The notes beneath the pieces were generated by a model, which did not search any database, was not told the origin of the DNA, and saw only the letters and a program-made list of their open reading frames with translations. Position numbers and translations under genes: made by a program. A stretch of 64,000 nt of DNA from Nocardia fluminea (lineage in GTDB: Bacteria > Actinomycetota > Actinomycetes > Mycobacteriales > Mycobacteriaceae): positions 3,224,001-3,288,000 of the forward strand of contig NZ_PJMW01000002.1 in assembly GCF_002846365.1 (NCBI RefSeq). Direction: 5' to 3'. The stretch's first letter is position 1; every line of letters starts with the position of its first letter. Shown piece after piece: positions 24,988 through 34,201 of this stretch.

Positions 24988-26673
24988 TCAGGCGTCTACG
25001 GTGGCTGCCGCGTCCGACGCGGTGGCTTCCGCGGGCTTGCGGCGACGCCTGCGGCGGGCCGGCTTGGCTGCGTCGTCGCCGTCGGCCGGGGCCGATTCGG
25101 GGGCGTCGTCAGGTTCGCTGGTGGCCGACTCGGTGGTGCTTGCTTCGCCTGCTTCGGCGGGCTTGCGGCGGCGGCGCCTGCGGCGGGCGGGCTTGTCGCC
25201 TTCGGCGGCCTCGTCGGACGACTCGGTGGTTGTGGCCGATTCGGTGCCTTCGGTGATGGGGGTGCCCGCGCGGGTGCGGCGGCGGCTGCGGGAGGACTTG
25301 GGGCGCTCGGTGCGTTCCTCGACTACGGCGTCGTCGTCGCGGGCGGGGGCCGCGGGCTTGCGGATCACGCCGGTGATGCCCTCGGGGATGCCGAGGTCGC
25401 TGTAGAGGTGGGGGGAGCGCGAGTAGGTCTCGGCGGGGTCGGCCATGTTCAGGCCGAGGGCCTTGTTGATCGACTCCCAGCGGTGCAGCTCGTCCCAGTC
25501 GATGAGGGTGATCGCGACACCGGTGCGGCCGGCGCGGCCGGTGCGGCCGATCCGGTGCACGTAGGTCTTCTCGTCCTCGGGGCACTGGTAGTTGATGACG
25601 TGGGTGACGTCGTCGATGTCGATACCGCGCGCGGCGACATCGGTGGCCACGAGCACGTCGATGGTGCCCTTGCGGAACTTGGTCAGCGCCTTCTCGCGGG
25701 CGATCTGACCGAGGTCACCGTGCACGGCGCCGACATTGAAACCACGCTCGGCGAGATCGTCGGCCACCTTCTGCGCGGTGCGCTTGGTGCGGGTGAAGAT
25801 CATCGTCGCGCCGCGGGACTCCGCCTGCAGCACGCGCGCGACCAGTTCGGCCTTGTCCATCGCGTGCGCCCGATAGACGAACTGGGCGGTGCGATCGTGC
25901 ACCGCGGAGTCGTTGGCGAGCTCGGCGCGGATGTGCGTCGGCCTGGTCAGGAAGGTGCGGGCCAGGGTGATGATCGGGCCGGGCATGGTGGCCGAGAACA
26001 GCATCGTCTGACGCTTGTCGGGCACCATCGACAGGATGCGCTCGATATCGGGCAGGAAGCCCAGGTCGAGCATCTCGTCGGCCTCGTCGAGGACGAGCAC
26101 GCCGATCTTGCCCAGGATCAGGTGGTTCTGGTTCGCCAGATCCAGCAGGCGACCGGGGGTGCCGACGACCACGTCGACGCCGTCGCGCAGTGCGGCGATC
26201 TGGGTGTCGTACGGGCGGCCGCCGTAGATGGCGGCGACCTTCAGCGAACCCTGGTGGTTGGTCAGGTACTTGCTCGCGTTCTCCAGGTCCTTGGTGACCT
26301 GGATGCACAGCTCGCGCGTCGGCACGATCACCAGTGCGCGCGGGGTGCCGTCGAGCGGGGTGGTGCCGGTGTCGGCGGTGGCGATGCGGTGCAGCAGCGG
26401 CACGCCGAAACCGAAGGTCTTGCCCATGCCGGTGCGGGCCTGGCCGATGAGATCCTCGCCGGCCAGTGCCAGCGGAAGGGTGAGTTCCTGAATCGCGAAG
26501 GTGCGTTCGATCCCGATCTCGCCGAGTGCGCGCACGATTTCTTCGCGCACGCCCAATTCGGCAAAACTCGGCGGGATGTGGGTGGTGTCCAGCTCGGCCG
26601 TCAGGAGTGTGTCGGCCAAACCGGGTTCCTGTTCGACAGTGATCTTGCTCAGTGTTCGTGCCTTCCTCGTCAT
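24988..26673 (-). CDS. DEAD-box ATP-dependent RNA helicase (RhlE-like)
   Basis: A 561-residue helicase with the full motif set: IQELTLPLALAGEDL, ARTGMGKTFGFGVPLL (motif I), PTREL (Ia), GTPGRLLDLA (Ib), VLDEADEMLD (II), FSATMP (III), TRTKRTAQ (IV), ATDVAARGIDIDDV (V) and HRIGRTGRAG (VI). The C-terminal ~120 residues are low-complexity, with two arginine-lysine blocks (RRRRRRKPAEA and RRRRRKPAEA) separated by acidic Ser/Thr-rich sequence, likely for RNA binding. The start ATG 26673 fits the family; the open frame to 26937 has no support. It matches Rv3211 by position. Confidence 0.92.
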   Translation of the reverse strand: MTRKARTLSKITVEQEPGLADTLLTAELDTTHIPPSFAELGVREEIVRALGEIGIERTFAIQELTLPLALAGEDLIGQARTGMGKTFGFGVPLLHRIATADTGTTPLDGTPRALVIVPTRELCIQVTKDLENASKYLTNHQGSLKVAAIYGGRPYDTQIAALRDGVDVVVGTPGRLLDLANQNHLILGKIGVLVLDEADEMLDLGFLPDIERILSMVPDKRQTMLFSATMPGPIITLARTFLTRPTHIRAELANDSAVHDRTAQFVYRAHAMDKAELVARVLQAESRGATMIFTRTKRTAQKVADDLAERGFNVGAVHGDLGQIAREKALTKFRKGTIDVLVATDVAARGIDIDDVTHVINYQCPEDEKTYVHRIGRTGRAGRTGVAITLIDWDELHRWESINKALGLNMADPAETYSRSPHLYSDLGIPEGITGVIRKPAAPARDDDAVVEERTERPKSSRSRRRTRAGTPITEGTESATTTESSDEAAEGDKPARRRRRRRKPAEAGEASTTESATSEPDDAPESAPADGDDAAKPARRRRRRKPAEATASDAAATVDA

Positions 26674-27153
26674 TGCATCTCGCACGCACGAGGTGGGGCG
26701 GGCCGGTCGGCCCGCGACGACCACATACCCGCCTGTGATATTCACCGGGCCGGCGCCGGATAACCATCGCCGACCAGGCTTTACGCGTGGTCGTCGAGAC
26801 GGTGTCATCGGCGCGGCGCTGCGGTGATGCGGATTCGTTGCGCGCACATTTTCTTGGACATTGCTGTCCGGGCAACGCCGCTGACCGCCCGCGCTGTGCG
26901 CCGGTGGAGTGCCACGCCACGGAGTATGTCCGGGCATCGAAATCAGCGTTGTCCACGGCGATTGTAGCGTGATATTCTGCGGAATCCGAATTTTGACGTG
27001 GCTGAATGCCGCTCGAATATGGGCTGCCAGGGGATAGGCGCGGCATGAGTGGTGTGGCGCAGCGCAATTGATGATCGCCCGATTTCGCGAGTGTCCGCGG
27101 GTGTAATCGAGCTCACTGGTACCGGCGGTACCACGTGTGAGACATTTCTAGTC
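26674..27153. other. 480-bp intergenic region with an inverted repeat
   Basis: This region separates the divergent helicase and alpha/beta-hydrolase genes and is the least GC-rich gap in this half of the window. The clearest structure is TGGTACC-GGC-GGTACCA at 27117-27133, a perfect 7-bp inverted repeat about 20 bp before the hydrolase start, with CTCAC and GTGAG outside it. It is probably a regulator site overlapping the hydrolase promoter. No RNA gene or further gene was recognised. Confidence 0.5.
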
Positions 27154-28206
27154 GTGAGTATCACCGACACCGTCACCACTGCCGCGCGCAACGCGTGGGC
27201 GCTGAGCTTCGGCGCAGGAATCGAGCCCGTCGACCCGGCGCCCTCGACCGTGCTGTGGGACGAGCCGCACCGTCTGCTGCGTCGCTACGATACCGAATTC
27301 CAGTCCGCGGCAAGCGATTCCGCGGTCTTGTTGGTGCCGCCTCTGGCCGCGCCCGCCACCTGCTTCGACCTGCGCCGCGACCAGAGCCTGGCCAGGTACC
27401 TGGTGGAGACCGGCCGCGCGCCCTACCTGGTCGACTACGGCGACATCACCTTCGCCGATCGCCGGATGGGCTTCGAGGACTGGATCACCGACATCCTGCC
27501 CGAGGCGATCCTGCGCGTGAGCGCCGATCGCGGCGGTGCCCCGGTGGACCTGATCGGCTGGTCCGTCGGCGGGATGTTCTCGCTGCTCACCGCTGCCGCG
27601 AACCCGGAGCTGCCGATCCGGTCGGTCACCGGGGTCGGCCCGCCGCTCGACTACGACAAGATGCTCGGCATTCCGCAGCTGCGGGCGGTCGCCGGCCTCA
27701 CCGGCGGCTGGGGCGCCACCGCGGTCGTCCGGGCCGCGGGCGGCATTCCGGCACCGCTGACCAAGCTGGCCTACCGGCTCGCCGCCTACGACCGGGAACT
27801 GGCGCGACCGAGATTCATCGCCGGCAACATCACCAACACCGAGACCTTGGCCAAGATGGAATCCATCGACCGTTTCCAGGCCGCCATGCCCGGTTACCCC
27901 GGCCGCTTCTACAACCAGCTGTGGGGCCGGATGATGCTGGCCAACGACATCGGCAACGGCAGGCTCGAACTGCGCGACCGGACCGTCGAACTCGCCGACG
28001 TGCGTGTGCCGGTTCTGCTGATCGGCGGCAAGTCCGACGTGATCACCCCCCATGCCGCTGTCGAGGCCGGTTTGCGCACGCTGACGGGCGCGCCTTCGGT
28101 CACCTACGAGCTCGTTCCGGGCAGCCACCTCGGCATTCTCACCGGACCGCAGGCCCGCGAAACCACCTGGGCGCACCTGGACAAGTTCCTGGCCGAACGC
28201 GACTGA
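27154..28206 (+). CDS. alpha/beta-hydrolase, PhaC-like
   Basis: A 350-residue protein with an alpha/beta-hydrolase core. The nucleophile elbow is LIGWSVGGMF (Ser137), the acid is Asp295 in GGKSDVITP and the His is 325 in PGSHLGIL. The overall pattern (LLVPPLAAPATCFDL near the start, a long cap region and YNQLWGRMML) resembles polyhydroxyalkanoate synthase-type hydrolases. The nucleophile is Ser instead of the Cys of true PHA synthases, so a lipase/esterase or depolymerase-like role is more likely. The start is GTG 27154 (VSITDTVTTAARN); an open frame to 27049 lacks support. It precedes the ferritin-like gene by 28 bp. Confidence 0.82.
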   Translation: MSITDTVTTAARNAWALSFGAGIEPVDPAPSTVLWDEPHRLLRRYDTEFQSAASDSAVLLVPPLAAPATCFDLRRDQSLARYLVETGRAPYLVDYGDITFADRRMGFEDWITDILPEAILRVSADRGGAPVDLIGWSVGGMFSLLTAAANPELPIRSVTGVGPPLDYDKMLGIPQLRAVAGLTGGWGATAVVRAAGGIPAPLTKLAYRLAAYDRELARPRFIAGNITNTETLAKMESIDRFQAAMPGYPGRFYNQLWGRMMLANDIGNGRLELRDRTVELADVRVPVLLIGGKSDVITPHAAVEAGLRTLTGAPSVTYELVPGSHLGILTGPQARETTWAHLDKFLAERD

Positions 28207-28234
28207 GCGCCGAACGGGACTATTGTTGACGGTC

Positions 28235-28924
28235 ATGGGAGCCCAGACCTCTGCCGCGCCGGAATTCTTCTCGACCGAGCCGCTCGCCGCGGACCACGCG
28301 GGGGTGACGGAACTGTTCGCGGTCCTCGCCTACGGCGAGCTGTCCGCGTTCTACCGGCTAGCCGAAGAGGCGAAGCAGGCGCCGTCGCTGCGTGGCCGGA
28401 TCGGCGTCGCCAAGATGGCCGCCGCCGAGCTCGCGCACTTCGAGACGCTCGAGGCCGCGCTCACCGAGCGCGGCGCCGACGCCGAGGCGGCGATGGCGCG
28501 GTACCAGGGCGCGCTCGACTCCTACCACGCCTCCACCGACCCCTCGACCTGGCTCGAGTCGATGGTGAAGTTCTACGTCGCCGACGGCCTGGCCGCCGAC
28601 TTCTACACCGAGATCGCGGGCGCCCTGCCCGCCGAGGTCTCCGACGTGGTGCGCGACGTCCTCGCCGAGACCGGGCACTCCCAGTTCGTCGTCGACGAGG
28701 TCCGCAGCGCGGTGGCCGCCAGCCGCTCCGAGCGTGACCGCCTCACCCTGTGGGGGCGCAGGCTGCTCGGCGAGGCGATCACCCAGGCGCAGTTCGTGAT
28801 GGCCCAGCGCGACGAACTGGCCGAACTGGTCCTCGCCGCCACCGGCGACCTCAACGGCATCGCGACCCTGTTCGACCGCATGCAGGAACGTCACGCGGCC
28901 CGCATGGCCGAACTCGGGCTGTAG
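28235..28924 (+). CDS. ferritin-like-fold protein (Rv3210c-like)
   Basis: A 229-residue all-helical protein. Helices carry candidate metal-ligand residues in FAVLAYGELSAFYRLAEEA, MAAAELAHFETLEAAL (an ExxH) and LAETGHSQFVVDEV, the pattern of MiaE-like di-iron ferritin-fold proteins. It is a conserved actinobacterial single-copy protein with no settled function; the mycobacterial neighbour of rhlE is of the same type. The ATG at 28235 is chosen, with TTG 28223 as an alternative. Confidence 0.85.
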   Translation: MGAQTSAAPEFFSTEPLAADHAGVTELFAVLAYGELSAFYRLAEEAKQAPSLRGRIGVAKMAAAELAHFETLEAALTERGADAEAAMARYQGALDSYHASTDPSTWLESMVKFYVADGLAADFYTEIAGALPAEVSDVVRDVLAETGHSQFVVDEVRSAVAASRSERDRLTLWGRRLLGEAITQAQFVMAQRDELAELVLAATGDLNGIATLFDRMQERHAARMAELGL

Positions 28925-28926
28925 GA

Positions 28927-29799
28927 CTACCCGCCGACCACGCGTTGCTGTATCAAGCGCAATTCCGGTGCGCGAGCGGCTGTTTCGCGCGGTAGCCAGA
29001 TGACGACCTGCTGGTCCTTGTCGGCGGAGAGCGTTTGCACCGTGTAGGTGAGGGTGCCCCGGCTGGGGTGTTCGAAGCCGAGCAGAGTGGGGACGTCCTC
29101 GGCCAGTCGGTGGGGTTGCCAGCGACGGGCGAATTCGGGTTCTTCGCACAGGGTGGTGATCACGCCCGCGATGCGCTCGTCGTCGGGTCGGCGCAGTCGC
29201 GTCCTGGCCAGCTGGTCGGCGAGGTGATCGGCGAACTGGGGCCAGTCGGTGACCACGGTGCGGGCCAGGGGATGGCGGAAGGCCCAGACGGCGAGGTTGA
29301 CCATCTCCGGGTTGTCGAGCAGGCCGAGTGGCGTGGCCAGGTCGGCCCAGGCGCTGTTCCAGGCGAGGACGTTGGCCCGGGGGCCGAGGGCGAAGGCCGG
29401 GGTGGGGGAGAGCGCGTCGAGAACGCTGCGGAGCGCGGCGGGCACCTGGTCGAGCTCTGGGTCGAAAGCCGTACTCGGGCAACGGGATTCGCTGCTGGTG
29501 GTCAGTGCGAGCCAGCCGAAATGGGAACGCTCGGTGTCGTTGAACCGCAGCGCGGTGGCGAGTGCGTCGACCACGGCCATCGACGGGTTGGTGTCGCGGC
29601 CCTGCTCGAGTCGCGCCAGGTAGTCCGCGCTCACCCCGGCGAGCACCGCGACCTCTTCCCGGCGCAGGCCGGGGGTGCGCCGCCTGCCGCCGCCGGGCAG
29701 GCCGACGTCCTCCGGGCGCAACTCGGCGCGACGAGCGATGAGAAGTTCCGCGAACGCCGACCGGGCGCCGGGATGATCCGTGTTGTCTGCGCCAACCAT
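28927..29799 (-). CDS. XRE-type regulator with MmyB-like ligand domain
   Basis: A 290-residue regulator. Residues ~10-85 form the helix-turn-helix (TPGLRREEVAVLAGVSADYL and RLEQGRDTNPSMAVVDALA). The rest is the PAS-like MmyB domain with FALGPRANVLAWNSAW and NLAVWAFRHPLA, which in relatives binds fatty acid-like ligands. The ATG at 29799 follows GGGAGGA at ideal spacing; a GTG at 29835 is less likely. It is divergent from the yceI gene, its likely target. Its stop lies 3 bp from the stop of the ferritin-like gene. Confidence 0.9.
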   Translation of the reverse strand: MVGADNTDHPGARSAFAELLIARRAELRPEDVGLPGGGRRRTPGLRREEVAVLAGVSADYLARLEQGRDTNPSMAVVDALATALRFNDTERSHFGWLALTTSSESRCPSTAFDPELDQVPAALRSVLDALSPTPAFALGPRANVLAWNSAWADLATPLGLLDNPEMVNLAVWAFRHPLARTVVTDWPQFADHLADQLARTRLRRPDDERIAGVITTLCEEPEFARRWQPHRLAEDVPTLLGFEHPSRGTLTYTVQTLSADKDQQVVIWLPRETAARAPELRLIQQRVVGG

Positions 29800-29859
29800 G
29801 ATTAGATCCTCCCTGGTCGTGGAGTTTTCAGCCACGCCCTGCGGGGACCAGGATAACCG

Positions 29860-29878
29860 CGGTCTGGTTAACGGACCG
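29860..29878. promoter_or_regulatory. inverted repeat between the MmyB-type regulator and yceI
   Basis: A 19-bp imperfect palindrome, CGGTC-TGGTTAACG-GACCG, centred on a TTAA core, lies 22 bp before the yceI start in the divergent promoter region. It is a candidate operator for the MmyB-type regulator. A wider pair, TCCCTGGTC and GACCAGGA, also brackets the region. Confidence 0.4.
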
Positions 29879-29899
29879 TAGTCCGGTCAGGGTGGAGGC

Positions 29900-30436
29900 A
29901 TGACTTCCTCGACACAGACCCAGCAGTTGAAGACCGGTTCCTGGGCCCTGGACACCGCCCACTCCTCGGTCGCGTTCACCATCCGCCACCTCGGAATCGC
30001 CAAGGTCCGCGGCGGCTTCACCCGCTTCGAGACCGAGTTCGTCGTCGACGAAGCGGGCGCGGCCACCCTCGGCGCCACCATCGAACTCGACTCCTTCGAC
30101 ACCGGCAACGCCGACCGCGACGCCCACATCCGCCAAGCCGACTTCCTCGACGTCGCCAACCGCCCGACCCTGAGCTTCCGCGCCACCGGGCCGGTTCGGG
30201 TCGCCGAATCCTTCACCGTCACCGGTGAGGCCACCCTCGGCGCGATCACCCAGCCGCTGACCCTCGACGTCGAATGGGGCGGGATCGCCGACTTCCCCGA
30301 CGGCACGCGGCACGCGGGCTTCTCCGCCACCGGCGCCATCAAGCGCACCGATTTCGGCGTCGGCGTCGCCATGCCCGGCATGCTCTCGGACACCGTGAAG
30401 ATCGAACTCGAAATCGAACTGATCGAGCCCGCCTGA
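29900..30436 (+). CDS. YceI-family lipocalin-like protein
   Basis: A 178-residue YceI-fold protein, an extended beta-barrel that binds polyisoprenoid-like lipids. Family features are TGSWALDTAHSSVAFTIRHL, VRGGFTRFETEFVVDE, RDAHIRQADFLDVANRPTL and TGAIKRTDFGV. There is no signal peptide, so it is probably cytoplasmic, unlike E. coli YceI. The ATG at 29900 follows GGTGGAGG. It is divergent from the MmyB-type regulator. Confidence 0.93.
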   Translation: MTSSTQTQQLKTGSWALDTAHSSVAFTIRHLGIAKVRGGFTRFETEFVVDEAGAATLGATIELDSFDTGNADRDAHIRQADFLDVANRPTLSFRATGPVRVAESFTVTGEATLGAITQPLTLDVEWGGIADFPDGTRHAGFSATGAIKRTDFGVGVAMPGMLSDTVKIELEIELIEPA

Positions 30437-30535
30437 GCCGTTCGCTCAGAGCGCAGGCGGCTGTGACACCGATGTCGGCGGCCTGCACTAGCCTGGGAGC
30501 TGACAGCACAGGACTCTTACGTTCGGAGGTTGGCC

Positions 30536-30763
30536 GTGGAGGTCAAGATCGGTATCTCGGATAGCCCGCGCGAGCTCGTCATCAACAGTGCGCAGAGCCC
30601 TGACGAGATCGAGGCGCTGGTGTCCGATGCGCTGAGCGGCTCCGCCGGCGTCGTGTCACTCACCGACGAGAAGGGTCGCAAGTTCCTGATCCAGGCCACG
30701 AAGGTCGCTTACGTGGAAATCGGTTCCCCGGCCACCGGTCGCGTGGGCTTCGCCACGATCTGA
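30536..30763 (+). CDS. DUF3107 family protein (TB9.4-like)
   Basis: A 75-residue conserved actinobacterial protein, reading VEVKIGISDSPRELVINSAQ at the start and ending with TKVAYVEIGSPATGRVGF. GGAGG at the correct distance supports the GTG at 30536 over the TTG at 30530. It lies convergent with the TetR gene, as Rv3208A does with Rv3208. Function unknown. Confidence 0.9.
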   Translation: MEVKIGISDSPRELVINSAQSPDEIEALVSDALSGSAGVVSLTDEKGRKFLIQATKVAYVEIGSPATGRVGFATI

Positions 30764-30775
30764 GCCGCGAACACA

Positions 30776-30808
30776 AAAATGCCCCGCCATGGGATGGCGG
30801 GGCATTTT
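30776..30808. terminator. strong bidirectional terminator
   Basis: A perfect 15-bp stem, AAAATGCCCCGCCAT with ATGGCGGGGCATTTT and a GGG loop, has A and T runs at its base. It works in both directions between the DUF3107 and TetR genes. This is the best terminator in the window. Confidence 0.92.
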
Positions 30809-30821
30809 CGTTGTTCCGGAG

Positions 30822-31514
<693 letters not shown>

Positions 31515-31700
31515 CTATAGTCGATTCCCCGGACCGCCGGGTGTGCGGTCGGGTATCCCACGAACGATACTCGCACGGTGTTCACCCTGCGTCTCGCCCT
31601 GGAAATGTAGTACCAGTCCACGGAGTTCGCCGGGCCGTAACCGGGCGATCTCCTCCGGCCGCCCGCACGGCGGATTTGCGCACTGTGAGAATCTGATGGG

Positions 31701-32789
31701 GTGACCGACCGGACGGATGACCATGCCGACGGCGGGCGCGATGTCGCTCGCTCCACGCAACCCTCCGAGTCCGGTGCTGTCACGTCGGCGCCGGAGGGGC
31801 GGGAGTTGCAGGTCTACGACCCGCTCGGGCTCTATCAGCCCGCTGACCGATCCCGCCAGCCGCTGCGCGCCCGCTGGAACCCCACCGACCCCGACAACGG
31901 CCGCCCGCGCAGCCCACAGCGTGAGGCCAAGAAGCAGAGCGCGCTCGGCCGCTTCGTCTCCGACTACGGGTGGCGGGCCTACGCCCTGCCGGTGCTGCTC
32001 GCCATCACCGTGCTGGTCGTCGTCGACGCGGTGCGCACCGGACCGATCCCGCCGCCGAGCGATCCCGGCTTCGGTGCGCTGAGTCCCAAGGTGGCGCAGT
32101 CCGGCATCATCGGCGCACCCCCGGGCGACGGCAAGTTCCCCGCCGATCTGCCGCTGGGCGCCCTGCCGGAGGGCGGCGAGTACGTCGAGCGCGCGGCGGG
32201 CACCTGGCATGTGGTGCCGGGCACCAGCGCCCAGGTCGGCGCGGGCACCGAGCGCGTGTTCCGCTATACCGTCGAAGTCGAGGACGGCATCGACACCACA
32301 CCGTTCGGCGGCGACATCGCCGTGGCGAAGATGGTGGAGACCACCCTGGCCAATCCCAAGAGCTGGACCAACGACCCCAAATTCGGCTTCCAGCGCATCG
32401 ACGCGGGCCCGGCCGACTTCCGCCTCTCGCTGACCTCTCGGGAAAGCACCCGCGCCGCTTGCGGCTTCGAGATCCCCATCGACTCGTCGTGCTACAACGC
32501 CGACCTGGACCGGGTCGTGCTCTCGGAGGTCCGCTGGGTGCGCGGCGCGCTGGCCTTCGACGGCGACATCGGCTCGTACCGGCAATACCTGATCAATCAC
32601 GAGGTCGGCCACGCCATCGGCTATCACGGCCACCAGCCGTGTGAGACCGACGGCGGCCTCGCCCCGATCATGATGCAGCAGACCTTCGGCACCAGGAACA
32701 ACGACATCGCCCTGCTCGACCCGCACGGTGTGGTCCCCCCCGACGGCAAGACCTGCCGCTTCAACCCCTGGCCGTACCCGCGCGGATAG
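31701..32789 (+). CDS. DUF3152 membrane-anchored metalloprotease-like protein
   Basis: A 362-residue protein. About 90 cytosolic residues (charged, Pro-rich) precede one membrane segment (WRAYALPVLLAITVLVVVDA). The extracellular domain contains a zinc-metzincin signature, HEVGHAIGYHGH, beginning at His300, followed by PIMMQQ, which could serve as the Met-turn. Cys pairs suggest disulfides outside the cell. It is conserved in Actinobacteria (Rv3207c by position). Proteolytic activity is inferred from the motif. The start is GTG 31701, divergent from the TetR gene. Confidence 0.88.
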   Translation: MTDRTDDHADGGRDVARSTQPSESGAVTSAPEGRELQVYDPLGLYQPADRSRQPLRARWNPTDPDNGRPRSPQREAKKQSALGRFVSDYGWRAYALPVLLAITVLVVVDAVRTGPIPPPSDPGFGALSPKVAQSGIIGAPPGDGKFPADLPLGALPEGGEYVERAAGTWHVVPGTSAQVGAGTERVFRYTVEVEDGIDTTPFGGDIAVAKMVETTLANPKSWTNDPKFGFQRIDAGPADFRLSLTSRESTRAACGFEIPIDSSCYNADLDRVVLSEVRWVRGALAFDGDIGSYRQYLINHEVGHAIGYHGHQPCETDGGLAPIMMQQTFGTRNNDIALLDPHGVVPPDGKTCRFNPWPYPRG

Positions 32790-32908
32790 TGGCCTCGCCC
32801 ATGCGGGAACATGAGCGGGGAAGAACAGCGCGGCAGGTCTTGTTGTAGTCAGCAGAGCGGCCACCGGTTCACGGCCGCGCCCGCCGCCACAGATACAGGA
32901 GTTCTCAC

Positions 32909-34090
32909 GTGTCTCTTCAAGGGACGTTGCCGCCGCTCGTCGAGCCGGCCGCGGAACTGACCAAAGACGAAATCGCGCGCTACAGCAGGCACCTGATCAT
33001 CCCCGATCTCGGTGTCGACGGTCAGAAGCGGTTGAAGAACGCCAAGGTCCTCGTGATCGGCGCGGGCGGGCTCGGGTCGCCTGCCCTGCTCTACCTGGCC
33101 GCCGCCGGTGTCGGCACGCTCGGCATCGTCGAGTTCGACGAGGTCGACGCCTCCAACCTGCAGCGCCAGATCATCCACGGCGAATCCGATATCGGTCGTC
33201 CCAAGGCCGACAGCGCCCGCGATTCCATCCTGGAGATCAACTCCGGGATCGACGTGCGGCTGCACAAGATCCGCCTCGAGCCCGAGAACGCGGTCGAGCT
33301 GTTCGCCGAATACGACCTGATCGTCGACGGCACCGACAACTTCGCCACCCGCTACCTCGTCAACGACGCCGCCGTCCTCGCGGGCAAGCCCTACGTCTGG
33401 GGTTCGATCTACCGCTTCGAGGGCCAGGTCTCGGTGTTCTGGGAGGACGCCCCCGACGGTCGCGGCATCAACTACCGCGACCTGTACCCGGAGGCCCCGC
33501 CGCCGGGAATGGTCCCGTCCTGCGCGGAGGGCGGCGTGCTCGGCGTGCTGTGCGCGTCGATCGGATCGGTGATGGTGACCGAGGCGATCAAGCTGATCAC
33601 CGGCATCGGCGAGACGCTGCTGGGCCGCCTGATGGTCTACGACGCACTGGACATGAACTACCGCACCATCAAGCTGCGCCGCGACCCGCAGCGTGAGCCG
33701 ATCACCGAACTGATCGACTACGACGCGTTCTGCGGTGTGGTGTCGGAGGAAGGCACCGCCGCCGCGGCCGGGTCGACCATCACCGCCGCCGAACTCAAGG
33801 ATCTCCTCGACGCCGACAAGGTCGAGCTGATCGACGTGCGCGAGCCGGTGGAGTGGGACATCGTCCACATCGCGGGCGCGACGCTGATCCCCAAGGACCG
33901 CATCCTGTCCGGCGAGGCACTGTCCGAACTGCCGCAGAACAAGCCGATCGTGCTGCACTGCAAGACCGGCATCCGGTCCGCGGAGGCACTGGCCGCGCTG
34001 AAGCGCGCGGGGTTCGCCGACGCGACGCATCTGCAGGGCGGCGTGGTGGCCTGGGCCAAGCAGGTCGACCCGTCGCTGCCGGTCTACTGA
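32909..34090 (+). CDS. moeZ: adenylyltransferase/sulfurtransferase MoeZ
   Basis: A 393-residue two-domain enzyme. The ThiF/MoeB domain (~20-270) has the ATP loop VLVIGAGGLGSPALLYLAAA and LQRQIIHGESDIG. The rhodanese domain (~290-390) carries the catalytic Cys351 in LHCKTGIRSAEAL. In mycobacteria MoeZ activates ubiquitin-like sulfur carriers (MoaD, CysO) and loads them with sulfide, serving molybdopterin and cysteine synthesis. The GTG start follows AGGAG. It matches Rv3206c. Confidence 0.95.
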   Translation: MSLQGTLPPLVEPAAELTKDEIARYSRHLIIPDLGVDGQKRLKNAKVLVIGAGGLGSPALLYLAAAGVGTLGIVEFDEVDASNLQRQIIHGESDIGRPKADSARDSILEINSGIDVRLHKIRLEPENAVELFAEYDLIVDGTDNFATRYLVNDAAVLAGKPYVWGSIYRFEGQVSVFWEDAPDGRGINYRDLYPEAPPPGMVPSCAEGGVLGVLCASIGSVMVTEAIKLITGIGETLLGRLMVYDALDMNYRTIKLRRDPQREPITELIDYDAFCGVVSEEGTAAAAGSTITAAELKDLLDADKVELIDVREPVEWDIVHIAGATLIPKDRILSGEALSELPQNKPIVLHCKTGIRSAEALAALKRAGFADATHLQGGVVAWAKQVDPSLPVY

Positions 34091-34201
34091 CCCGATAGCC
34101 ACCGGTTTGCGACCTCGCCGCGTGTTGCGGTGAGGTCGCGAAGTGGGCTGTCACAGCGTGCCTTGGGTCGCCTGCGGTGATCGCGGGGTTACGGTACGGC
34201 C

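Noticed and set aside
27154..28206. True polyhydroxyalkanoate synthase
   Set aside because: The nucleophile is Ser rather than Cys, and no phasin or other PHA genes are nearby.
32849..34102. A 417-codon minus-strand frame opposite moeZ
   Set aside because: Shadow of moeZ; no domain seen and the moeZ reading is unambiguous.
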